In this document: piece by piece, positions 39,190 to 48,300 of the stretch
Numbering within the stretch: position 1 is the stretch's first letter
Layout of the letters: each line of letters starts with the position of its first letter
Assembly (NCBI RefSeq): GCF_033095965.1
Contig: NZ_AP026801.1
Location: 62,001-126,000, forward strand
DNA: 64,000 nucleotides
Source: Xylocopilactobacillus apis
GTDB taxonomy: Bacteria > Bacillota > Bacilli > Lactobacillales > Lactobacillaceae
Direction: 5' to 3'
The notes under the pieces: model-generated
Databases searched by the model: none
Told to the model about the DNA's origin: nothing
Seen by the model: only the letters and a program-made list of their open reading frames with translations
Made by a program: the position numbers and the translations under genes

Positions 39190-39678
39190 GTGAAATTAGA
39201 TAGTTATGAAGAAATAATCAAAGACTTGTCAATCGAACTGCGTAACTATCTAATTAGTCAGGGAGCAAGTTCTCATCTTGCCGAAGATGTAATTCAAGAC
39301 GTTTTTGTCAAAATCTTGGAGCTGGATTTAATCTTACCGCCTGACAAACTACGGCCGTATATGTATCAAATGGTGAAAAATAAATACATCGATCAGTATC
39401 GCCGAGATAAGAGACTTGAGAATCTTTTAGAAAAATATTTGGTGCCAGAACTTCAAAGGCCGCCGGATGATATTGATCCAAGAGAAGAACGGCTTGAAAA
39501 AGCCATGAATCAATTATCATCTGAAAATCGGGAGCTGCTAAATATGAAATATATTAATCATCAATCAATTGAAGATATTTCAGAGCAGTTAAAGATTCCG
39601 ACCTCAGCGGTAAAAATGAGACTATATCGACTTCGACATAAAGTTAAGAAAATAATGGGAGATAAAATTAATGAATGA
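39190..39678 (+). CDS. Sigma-70 family (ECF-type) RNA polymerase sigma factor
   Basis: This 162-residue protein consists only of sigma regions 2 and 4. Region 2 has HLAEDVIQDVFVKILE and YMYQMVKNKYIDQYRR; region 4 has LSSENRELLNMKYINHQSIEDISEQLKIPTSAVKMRLYR split over about 110-155. The start is GTG 39190 after AAGGAGGG. The stop overlaps the next gene by eight bases; that gene encodes a membrane regulator, so this is an extracytoplasmic-signal pair. Targets are unknown; none of the nearby promoters was matched. Confidence 0.9.
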   Translation: MKLDSYEEIIKDLSIELRNYLISQGASSHLAEDVIQDVFVKILELDLILPPDKLRPYMYQMVKNKYIDQYRRDKRLENLLEKYLVPELQRPPDDIDPREERLEKAMNQLSSENRELLNMKYINHQSIEDISEQLKIPTSAVKMRLYRLRHKVKKIMGDKINE

Positions 39679-40615
39679 AGAACAAAAATTTGAACGCTTA
39701 GCCCGCAAAGTGAAAGTTAAACGCTGGTTAGCAATGATTGGGCTATCGATTGTAACAGCGTTGGCAGTGCTTTTAATTACTTATCAAGTGATGAAAGGTT
39801 TAGTTAGAAATCAATCATCACATCTTTTTGAAGAAATGAGCATTCAATCGCAGATCATGTCTCCTAATATTGAGATAAGTGACCAATTATTAGCAGATGA
39901 TACGAACTTAAAAGGTAAAATCGTGAGTCATCGGTACAAAAAAATTGACGGTTATCGAGTTCCCTGGAGTAATTTTGAAGGAAGATATGGCTTATTTAGA
40001 AGGCGAATATTAGATGATTCTACAACTGACAGTGATAGTATGAATGGTGAGCAAGTTTTTGATCGGGTGACGCAAAACAAAATCCCCACATTTTATAATC
40101 GTAAGTATGTAAAATCAAGTAATAGTTTTACCCAAACTAAAGTTAATGAAATTTCTAAATTAAATCAAATGAAGGGTTATGTTGCAGAACTTGCAATCAC
40201 CTTCAAGAAGCCAATGACTTATGATGAAATTAAGAAGCTTTTCCCTAAGAACTTGCGAACTGAATGGTACTGGATTGGAATGAGTGGCACAGGTGCAGGA
40301 TCAAATCAAAGTGATCAATATATAGGATTTCAAGCGGATAATGGAGTTTTAAAATCAGATTATTACAAGTGGTTTTGTAAATATTTATTAGAAGCTCCAG
40401 CTTCTTTGCTCGGTAAACATAGTAATTTTAATGGATCTAAATTTGCTAAGGATTATGCAAAGAAGTATCCAAAGTTATCTGATGCTAAATTTGAGGGGGT
40501 TATTATAACGGGAAAGAGCGAAAACTTTAAGCAAATTGAAAACGCTGATTGGATTGAGAATAGTTCGATTGGCGTTACGATAAAAACCGTACCATATATT
40601 AAACCAGAATATTAA
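39671..40615 (+). CDS. Membrane anti-sigma factor (Sigma_reg_N/C type)
   Basis: This protein of 314 residues has a short cytoplasmic N-terminus, one membrane segment (WLAMIGLSIVTALAVLLITYQ at about 18-38) and a large outside domain. The post-membrane block HLFEEMSIQSQIMSPNIEI resembles the sigma-factor-regulator N-terminal family, and the C-terminal half (AELAITFKKPMTYDEIKKLF, then WYWIGM) resembles its C-terminal partner. It overlaps the sigma gene by eight bases. It probably holds the sigma factor at the membrane until an envelope signal is received. Confidence 0.82.
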   Translation: MNEEQKFERLARKVKVKRWLAMIGLSIVTALAVLLITYQVMKGLVRNQSSHLFEEMSIQSQIMSPNIEISDQLLADDTNLKGKIVSHRYKKIDGYRVPWSNFEGRYGLFRRRILDDSTTDSDSMNGEQVFDRVTQNKIPTFYNRKYVKSSNSFTQTKVNEISKLNQMKGYVAELAITFKKPMTYDEIKKLFPKNLRTEWYWIGMSGTGAGSNQSDQYIGFQADNGVLKSDYYKWFCKYLLEAPASLLGKHSNFNGSKFAKDYAKKYPKLSDAKFEGVIITGKSENFKQIENADWIENSSIGVTIKTVPYIKPEY

Positions 40616-40634
40616 AATAAAGGCGGAGGAAAAA

Positions 40635-41123
40635 ATGAAAAAAGAAGATTATATTAATCAATTAAAATTGGAACCTCATCAAGAAGGAGGCTGGTTTCGC
40701 CAAATTTATGCGAGCGATGAACAATTCTTTGATTCTGCCAGTAACGATCAGCGATATTATTACACTTCGATTTACTTTTTACTAGATGATAATAACTGTT
40801 CTCATTTTCATCGGCTTAATCATGATGAACTTTGGTATTACCATGATGGAGCACCGATTACAATTCATTGCATTTCCCAATCAGGCGAATATTATGCGGT
40901 GAAGTTAGGGAAAGACGTCCAAAATGGTGAAGTTTTGCAATTTAAAGTTCCGAAAAACACAATTTTTGCTTCTGAGGTTAATGAACCAGAATCTTTTTGT
41001 TTAGTCAGCTGCGTGGTTTCTCCGGGTTTTGATTATCACGATTTTGAATTGATGCATAAGGGTGATTTGTTAAAAGAATATCCTAAATATTCTCAAATTA
41101 TCGAACGCTTAGCGGTAAATTAG
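40635..41123 (+). CDS. Cupin-fold protein, DUF985 family
   Basis: This single-domain cupin of 162 residues has the opening LKLEPHQEGGWFRQIYAS and the barrel blocks YYTSIYFLLDDNNCSHFHRLNHDELWYYHDG split over about 48-77, plus VSCVVSPGFDYHDFEL. This matches the DUF985 (YML079-like) family. His residues in SHFHRL and the following E could bind a metal or ligand. It has its own GGCGGAGG site, 19 bases after the anti-sigma gene. Function is unknown. Confidence 0.85.
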   Translation: MKKEDYINQLKLEPHQEGGWFRQIYASDEQFFDSASNDQRYYYTSIYFLLDDNNCSHFHRLNHDELWYYHDGAPITIHCISQSGEYYAVKLGKDVQNGEVLQFKVPKNTIFASEVNEPESFCLVSCVVSPGFDYHDFELMHKGDLLKEYPKYSQIIERLAVN

Positions 41124-41322
41124 TTAATAACTATTTTAAGGCAAAATAAATACCCGACAAGGGAGGCTCATCGAGTAGCTTTGGGAGTTTGTAAGTTATT
41201 GTAGAGATTTGCTTCATTTCTTTGGGAGGAATTAACTAATTTCTACACTCTTTATATTAGATGGTAAAAATGAAGAAATTGTGATGAAATTAGTAATTTT
41301 ATTAGTGAATATTTAAATTAGA

Positions 41323-42117
41323 TTATTTGTTTTTAAGGTTAGCCTCTTCTTCTGCTTTAAACTTAAGAGATTGATCTATTAAACTTTGGACTGAATCATC
41401 AGGACTTATTTGCCAAGTGATCGAGTGAGTTTGTCCATCAAAATTGTCAGATGAAGTCCATGTATGAAATTCAACTTTCCCATCGACGATCGAATAAGGA
41501 ATTTGTTCAAGTTGAGAGCCAATTGTCAGAAATTTATCAGAAATATTATATTTTGTATCACTTGGGAAAAAGTATGCTGGGACACCTTTAACAGTTACTG
41601 TAGATTCATCTTTAAAAAGTAGAAGTTCAATTCCGTCGTGAGCTAAATTTTGAGGTGCTTTATTTTCGTTCATCGCTTGATCAGTATCTTCACCATCGAA
41701 AAGAATGGGATTAATTCTAAAACCATTTCCGATCAGATATTTTTTAACTATTTCTTTGTTACTTTGCTCATTAGACGAATCAGTTTCGTCTTTTTTTGTT
41801 GGTTCACTTGATTCTTCGGCTGGTTTTTCACTTGAACTGCTGCTTGCAGGTGCACTAAAAGATGATTTTTTTGACGTTTTATCTGAACCTTTGAAGTCAC
41901 TAAAAGTATAATTTACAGGAGAAATTTGATCACCAAAAAGACCAATGCCAATCAATAATACAAGCAGAAAAACAAGTGAAGCAAAAAGTCTTTCTTTTCT
42001 GCGTAAACTTCTGACCTCAATAAAATCGTCGTGCCATCTAGGATCATCACGACGTTCCTTATAAAATCGATATGTATGTTTCGAACCTGTTCGGTTATTT
42101 GAGTATAGTCTTGCCAT
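41323..42117 (-). CDS. Single-pass membrane protein of unknown function
   Basis: This protein of 264 residues has a basic cytoplasmic N-terminus rich in Arg and Lys, one membrane segment (LFASLVFLLVLLIGIGLFG at about 44-63), a long Ser/Glu/Lys-rich linker (about 80-125) and an outside domain ending in charged helices. The outside domain has KKYLIGNGFRINPILFDGED and FFPSDTKYNIS blocks. I do not recognise the family; the layout is common in cell-envelope proteins of lactobacilli. It is monocistronic, and the spacer of about 200 bases before it shows nothing. Confidence 0.6.
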   Translation of the reverse strand: MARLYSNNRTGSKHTYRFYKERRDDPRWHDDFIEVRSLRRKERLFASLVFLLVLLIGIGLFGDQISPVNYTFSDFKGSDKTSKKSSFSAPASSSSSEKPAEESSEPTKKDETDSSNEQSNKEIVKKYLIGNGFRINPILFDGEDTDQAMNENKAPQNLAHDGIELLLFKDESTVTVKGVPAYFFPSDTKYNISDKFLTIGSQLEQIPYSIVDGKVEFHTWTSSDNFDGQTHSITWQISPDDSVQSLIDQSLKFKAEEEANLKNK

Positions 42118-42331
42118 TTTTCTCGATCAGTTTTTTACTATAATTATAAAGCTTTCCTAAAGTTATTGTTTGCTTTACAAGTTTAATTGTAATTTATCTA
42201 TTAAACCTTTAGGCTAAGATAAGTAAAACAACACATTAAAAGTGGAGGATATTTCTTAACTTTAGACTTCTCGTAATAATAGAAAGAGGCCCAAAATAGA
42301 AAATAAATCAGATTCAATTATAAAATATTTT
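42118..42331. other. Non-coding spacer
   Basis: AT-rich, with no supported gene. It may hold the start of a short RNA ending at the strong hairpin that follows. Confidence 0.4.
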
Positions 42332-42393
42332 AACTCGCTGTTTGTCAAAGGCATCTTAAATTAGGATGCCTTTGACAGATGACGAGTTTTTTT
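42332..42393 (+). terminator. Large orphan terminator hairpin
   Basis: Inner arms GTCAAAGGCATC (42344-42355) and GATGCCTTTGAC (42365-42376) pair perfectly; outer arms AACTCG and CGAGTT extend it; seven T follow. No plus-strand gene ends here (the upstream gene is on the minus strand), which suggests an unannotated short transcript. Confidence 0.75.
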
Positions 42394-42492
42394 ATGAAAA
42401 TTTTTGTTAGTGGAAATGACTAAAGCTGTTTAAACTTTTTGTTTATTAATTAAAGATTATTACAGAATATTAAGATTGCAATTATTTTGTCC

Positions 42493-42531
42493 TCTAGAAT
42501 ATAAAGTTCAAGCTTGAATTTACAGTCTAGA
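42493..42531. promoter_or_regulatory. Nested palindrome upstream of the metal ABC operon
   Basis: The perfect 12-bp palindrome TTCAAGCTTGAA (42507-42518) sits almost centrally between two TCTAGA boxes (42493-42498, 42526-42531). It is a candidate operator for the operon starting at 42614; it does not match an MntR box that I know. Confidence 0.35.
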
Positions 42532-42613
42532 AGTAAAAATAAAGTTAATTTCATTCGCAAAAGTTCATTTACTAAACTCGGATTATATATTCTCAAGTTG
42601 GAAGGAGTGAACT

Positions 42614-43321
42614 GTGTTAAAAGTAAATAACCTTAGTGTCTACTACAACGATGTTTTAGCATTGGATGATGTTTCACTAGAAGTGGAAGACAAAGTTATA
42701 ACAGGGATTATCGGCCCCAATGGAGCTGGAAAATCCACAATGCTTAAATCAATTTTAAATATTATCCCACACGAAGGGAAAACATTAATCGATGGCAAAG
42801 ATAGTAAAAGCAGTTTAGACCAAATTGCATATGTTGAACAAAAAGCTGATATTGATCATACTTTTCCGATCAAAGTAAAGGAATGTGTTTCACTCGGAAC
42901 TTATGCTAATTTAAAACTTTTTCAGAAAGTTAAAAATAAGGAGTGGGAAAAGGTCTCTCAAGCTATAGACAAAGTAAATCTATCAGAATATTCAGAACGT
43001 CAAATAGGTGAATTATCGGGCGGTCAATTCCAGCGAGTACTATTAGCAAGGTGTTTAGTTCAAGATGCAAAGTATATTTTTTTGGATGAACCTTTTGTTG
43101 GGATTGATTCAATCAGTGAAAAAATTATTATGGAAACTTTGATGGATTTAAAAGCACAAGGGAAAACAATTTTGATCGTCCATCATGATCTAAGTAAAGT
43201 TAGAGATTATTTTGATGATGTCATTATTCTCAATAAAAGAACGATTGATTTTGGACCGGTTAAAGAAGTTTTCAATGAAAAAAATCTTAAAGTAGCCTAT
43301 GGGGATAGTATTTTTGTATAA
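42614..43321 (+). CDS. Manganese/zinc ABC transporter ATPase
   Basis: This ATPase of 235 residues has Walker A GIIGPNGAGKST at about 31, signature ELSGGQFQRVLLARCL, Walker B YIFLDEPFVGID and H-loop VHHD. It begins the three-gene cluster ATPase-permease-binding protein of the metal (cluster A-I, MntB/PsaB-type) group. The start is GTG 42614 after GAAGGAGTG. The permease follows after 14 bases. Mn2+ or Zn2+ is the cargo; the binding protein suggests Mn2+. Confidence 0.92.
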   Translation: MLKVNNLSVYYNDVLALDDVSLEVEDKVITGIIGPNGAGKSTMLKSILNIIPHEGKTLIDGKDSKSSLDQIAYVEQKADIDHTFPIKVKECVSLGTYANLKLFQKVKNKEWEKVSQAIDKVNLSEYSERQIGELSGGQFQRVLLARCLVQDAKYIFLDEPFVGIDSISEKIIMETLMDLKAQGKTILIVHHDLSKVRDYFDDVIILNKRTIDFGPVKEVFNEKNLKVAYGDSIFV

Positions 43322-43335
43322 AGGGGAGGGATCAA

Positions 43336-44181
43336 ATGATCCAAAATTTTATTAATGGTTTGTATGAGTTTCATTTTTTACAGAATGCTTTGATTACCGC
43401 AGTGGTTATTGGAATTGTTTCGGGAACCGTTGGATGTTTTATTATTCTCCGAGGAATGTCTTTAATGGGAGATGCAATCTCTCATGCCGTACTTCCAGGA
43501 GTTGCAATATCTTACATTTTGGGAATTAATTTTTTCATCGGCGCAATTTTATTTGGTCTATTAGCTTCGGTGATTATCACTTTTATTCAGAATAATAGTG
43601 TTATTAAAGGAGATACCGCGATTGGAATAACGTTCAGTTCATTTCTGGCTCTAGGGGTTATTCTGATTGGAGTAGCAAATAGCTCAACTGATTTATTTCA
43701 TATTTTGTTCGGAAATATTCTAGCGGTTCAGGATGTTGATAAGTGGATCACAATTGGTGTTTCAGTAGTTGTTTTGTTGATCGTGATCTTATTCTTTAAA
43801 GAGTTGCTGATTACGTCTTTTGATCCAACAATGGCAAAAGCAATGGGAATGAAAGTCAATTTCTATCATTATTTATTGATGATTTTATTAACCTTAGTAG
43901 CAGTAACTGCAATGCAGAGTGTTGGAACAATCTTGATTGTTGCAATGCTGATTACGCCTGCAGCCACAGCTTATTTATATGCAAATAGTCTAAAGATGAT
44001 GATTTTTATTTCTTCAATTCTAGGAGCGTGTTCATCAATTCTGGGACTATTTATTGGATACACATTTAATATTGCAGCTGGTTCAAGTATTGTGTTAACT
44101 TCTGCAGTAATTTTTGCTGTTAGTTTTTTGATTTCACCGAAGCAAAAATTTTTAAGAAAAGGAGCTAAAAAGACTGCATGA
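43336..44181 (+). CDS. Manganese/zinc ABC transporter permease (ABC-3)
   Basis: This protein of 281 residues has about eight membrane segments with the family signatures [26 protein letters not shown] (split about 30-55), [19 protein letters not shown] and [18 protein letters not shown] precedes the ATG. Its stop overlaps the binding-protein start (ATGA), showing translational coupling. It forms the membrane channel of the metal importer. Confidence 0.92.
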   Translation: MIQNFINGLYEFHFLQNALITAVVIGIVSGTVGCFIILRGMSLMGDAISHAVLPGVAISYILGINFFIGAILFGLLASVIITFIQNNSVIKGDTAIGITFSSFLALGVILIGVANSSTDLFHILFGNILAVQDVDKWITIGVSVVVLLIVILFFKELLITSFDPTMAKAMGMKVNFYHYLLMILLTLVAVTAMQSVGTILIVAMLITPAATAYLYANSLKMMIFISSILGACSSILGLFIGYTFNIAAGSSIVLTSAVIFAVSFLISPKQKFLRKGAKKTA

Positions 44182-45110
44182 AAAAATGGAAAATTATAGT
44201 TTTGGGAATACTTTCAATGTTTTTATTAGTGGGGTGTTCTACTAGCAAAAAACAAACAAAAGATTCTAATCAGAAATTAAAGGTTGTTGTTACCAATTCG
44301 ATCCTAGCCGATATTACTAAAAATATTGCTCATGATAAAGTTGACTTGCATAGTATCGTACCAGTGGGCAAAGATCCGCATGAGTATGAACCGTTGACAG
44401 AAGATGTTCAAAAAACATCACGAGCGGATTTAATTTTTTATAATGGGATTAATCTAGAAACCGGTGGAAATGCTTGGTTTATAAAATTGGTCAAAAATGC
44501 CAACAAAAAAGACAATGTTGATTATTTTGCTGCCAGTGATGGTATTGATGTAATTTATTTAGAAGGTCAAGAGGGAAAAGGTAAGGAAGATCCCCATGCT
44601 TGGCTTAATTTAGAGAACGGAATCATTTATGCCAAAAATATCGAAAAGCAATTATCCAAAAAAGATCCCAAAAATAAGTCTTATTATAAGAAAAATTTAA
44701 ATAAATATGTTGAGAAACTGGGGGCTTTAGATAAGGAAGCAAAATCAAAATTTGCCAAAATACCAAAGAATAAAAAGCTAATTGTCACCAGTGAAGGATG
44801 TTTCAAGTATTTTTCTAAAGCTTATCATGTTCCGGCTGCTTATATATGGGAAATTAATACTGAAGAAGAAGGCACTCCTGATCAGATTAAAGATTTAGTC
44901 ACGAAATTGCGTTCCACTAAAGTTCCTTCGTTATTTGTTGAGAGCAGCGTAGATGAACGACCAATGAAGACTGTCTCAAAAGATACCAGTATTCCAATTT
45001 ACACCACCATTTTTACCGACTCTATTGCCAAGAAAGGGGCTAATGGGGATAGCTATTATTCGATGATGAAATGGAATCTTGATAAAATTGCTGAAGGTCT
45101 CGCAAAATAA
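44178..45110 (+). CDS. Manganese-type ABC transporter binding lipoprotein
   Basis: This 310-residue cluster A-I binding protein has a lipobox SMFLLVGC (lipidated Cys) after a short signal. The mature part starts [14 protein letters not shown]. Metal-ligand candidates are H in [10 protein letters not shown] in DPHAWLN, E/D in the [12 protein letters not shown] and VESSVDERP blocks. This pattern (His, His, Glu, Asp, no long His-rich loop) is that of Mn-binding PsaA/MntC proteins rather than ZnuA. It is the last gene of the operon, followed by a terminator after about 120 bases. Confidence 0.9.
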   Translation: MKKWKIIVLGILSMFLLVGCSTSKKQTKDSNQKLKVVVTNSILADITKNIAHDKVDLHSIVPVGKDPHEYEPLTEDVQKTSRADLIFYNGINLETGGNAWFIKLVKNANKKDNVDYFAASDGIDVIYLEGQEGKGKEDPHAWLNLENGIIYAKNIEKQLSKKDPKNKSYYKKNLNKYVEKLGALDKEAKSKFAKIPKNKKLIVTSEGCFKYFSKAYHVPAAYIWEINTEEEGTPDQIKDLVTKLRSTKVPSLFVESSVDERPMKTVSKDTSIPIYTTIFTDSIAKKGANGDSYYSMMKWNLDKIAEGLAK

Positions 45111-45227
45111 AATTGGTAGAGTTCTCTAAAAGTTACTTTAAATACTTATCAGTAATTAATTTAACAATCTGTAACGAAATTATATCTATATATTTGTGAA
45201 TGCTACATAGTTGGAAAACGCGAAAAG

Positions 45228-45266
45228 CAGCTAATACCAAGCATAATGGTAATTAGCTGTTTTTTT
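45228..45266 (+). terminator. Terminator of the metal transporter operon
   Basis: CAGCTAAT-ACCA and TGGT-AATTAGCTG pair with a small bulge, followed by seven T. Confidence 0.85.
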
Positions 45267-45359
45267 ATAAAAAAATTTTATAAAATTAAATATTAAATCT
45301 ATTCGATTTTTGTTATACTTAGAAAACATTCATCAAATCAGACGGGAGTAATGAATTTA

Positions 45360-48300
45360 ATGAACAAATATATCAAGTTATTAGGATCTTTATTAATTGC
45401 AATTGTAAGTATTACAACGATTGTTTTTGGATTAAACATTAAAGAAGGCAGTAAAGCAGCAGATTTTAAGCATAATTTAACCAGTGAAAATAATGGTAGC
45501 GATTTCAGGGGGGGGCGTTTAGCTAACAATGTTGGATCTAGTTTTGTAGATCCTTTTGAAAAAGATTCACTCCCTAAGATCAAGTCACAATCTAAAATTC
45601 AATCGCGTGGTTCTGGTGATTTAACTCCGGTAAGTATTGGGCCAGGAGACAGCCAGAATTTTTTTGCTACCGTCGGTAGTGCAGTAGCTAAAGTCAACGA
45701 TGATGGTACTTGGGATACCATTTCAATTAACGAACCTAAATATTATCAAGTTGGAGCCGTTACGCTTAATGCAACGGTCGATATGACCCAGGATTTTAAT
45801 TTCAGTTGGAATTTGAAAATTGAACGTTCTTCAGTTGCCTTTCTTGCTGATGGGTTGGGATTTATTTTTCATCCCATGTATAGTCCAGGTGAAACAATCA
45901 CCGATTTAAATGGTGGTGCACCCTACGTTTTACCAGCGGTATTTGGGCGTCACTCTGATACGACACCTGTAACTACTGCTGCGGATCCTGATCTTGGTCA
46001 AAATATTCATTCGATCGGGATTAACGGGGGAGACCTGGGAATCAGCGACATTATGAATGCAATCAGTTTTAAAATTGATACAAATTATAATGGCATTATT
46101 GGAACTCGAACTCCTAATACGCCTTATGGCAGTACAAGTCATCGTTTAGATATTGATCGTCATCCTGATGATTATTATGCTGGTACAGCAGCTGGAGGAG
46201 TATCTAACGGTTCTTTTGTAACGACCGACAACACCGGATTTTCTTCGGCTTCTCAATATTCAGCACCTTTAAATGGTCTTGCGGTGACTCCGAAAAGCGA
46301 TGCTTTTGGTGGTGTCAGCGGAGATTCAATTGTGGTTCCAGATAATACGTGGCGGCCGATGCAGATTTTCTATACAGCAGCAAGTCATACGTTAAAAGTT
46401 ACAATCGGTGATGCAGCAACGGGAGGTCAGGTCAGCTGGACCAAAATTTTAAATGCTAACGAACAGGCAATAATTGCCAGTAAGCCGAGCTGGGCATTTT
46501 CAATTTTAGGTTCTACTGGAGCTGGAGTTGAAGGAAACACAATCAAAAATATTCGCGGGACATTTACTCCCGGAGACCCGGTAATTACAACTCGTTATAT
46601 TGATGAAAATGGGAATGATTTACAGCCGCCTGTTTCGACTTTGGAAGCGAATTGGCAGGTAACTCACCCGGGTTCGACTCAATTTACGGATTCTACAAGT
46701 CCAGCCACAATTGTAAAGAATGGGAAAACTTATCGCAGATCGCAAGTTAACGGAACCTTCTTCGATAACAATACTCGGACCAATAAGCGTTTAGGAGCAC
46801 CTGGGAGCGGCTCAACTGTTGATACGAGCGGCGGTAATGTGAATGTTACAACTAATTTTGGCAATATAATATTTGTTAACTATGTTTACCGCCAAGAACT
46901 TCCTGCAGGCAGTACCGATGTGACATCGGATTTACAGTTAAGTACTGACGGGACAACATTCTCTAAAACCGCCAACATTCATCCGGGAGACGAAGTCACA
47001 TTTAAATATACAGCGAAAAACAATACTTTGCCGATTTGGCATAAAGTCACAGCGGTTCAGTCGTTAGGCGGCTTGTTTACACCAACAGGCACGTTGCCTG
47101 CAGGCGTAACTCAAAAAGCCGGCTTACTTTATGTTCCGATAAATGTGGGAGCAATTAATGATATTAGAGCTGGCGAGACTGGTACTAATACGGTCAAGAT
47201 GAAGTATCAGGGAGTCGAAAAAGCCAGCCTTACTGCTAACGATGCGGGACAAATTACGATCACTAATAATCCTGCAACACCGGGAGCAGCCAAAACGTCA
47301 ACTATTGTCTCAAAGGTATCAATCTACGATCAATCCAATCAGTTGATTGATGATAGCGGTAATCCAATTTACGGGTCATATTTCTATAATGCTGCTAACG
47401 CTAATGCACCTTTAGCTAGTACTGAAACAGTGTACAATACAGCCAATTACGTTCCGACAACTGATTCAGTGACAGTAAATGATCTGGGCTGGTGGGACTT
47501 TAATGAAACGACTAAAGTTCTGACGATCTATCCACATGAGTTGAATGCTAGTGCCGATTGGAAACCTTTCCCAAATCCTAACAGTACCTCTTATCGGGAT
47601 TGGCCGTGGAATCCTTACAAACGTCAGATAACCAAAGCAGTGATTAAACCGGGAGTAACAGCAAGAAACAGTCTATACGGGTTATTTGCTTTTATACCTT
47701 CACTTACAACAATTGAAGGTTTAGAAGGTCTCGATACTAGTCAAGTAATCAATATGGGTTCGATGTTTAATGAGTGTAAACTGTTAACTGATTTAAATGT
47801 ATCAAATTTTAACACTAGTAAAGTAACTGATATGAGTTGGATGTTTAGTGGTTGCGGGGCTTTAACAAATCTTGGAGCGAATAATTTTGATACAAGCAAA
47901 GTAACCAATATGAGTTATATGTTTAGTGGATGTGAGTCGTTAACATCTTTAGATGTCATTAATTTTAATACTAGCAACGTTGAAAATATGCCAAGAATGT
48001 TTTCTAAATGTAAGTCTCTAATAAATCTTGATGTCACACATTTTGATACGAGTAAGGTGGTATCTATGGGTTCAATGTTTTCAGATTGCGAGTCGCTTTT
48101 GAGTATTGATGTGACGCACTTTAATACCATTAATGTTGTGGACATGGATTCGATGTTTTCTAAATGTAAATCACTAACAAACCTTGATGTGACGCATTTT
48201 GATACAAGTAGGGTTACAGATATGTCAAATATGTTTGAGTGGTGTTCATCATTAGCAAGCCTTGACGTAAGTAACTTTGACACCAGTAATGTTACTGATA

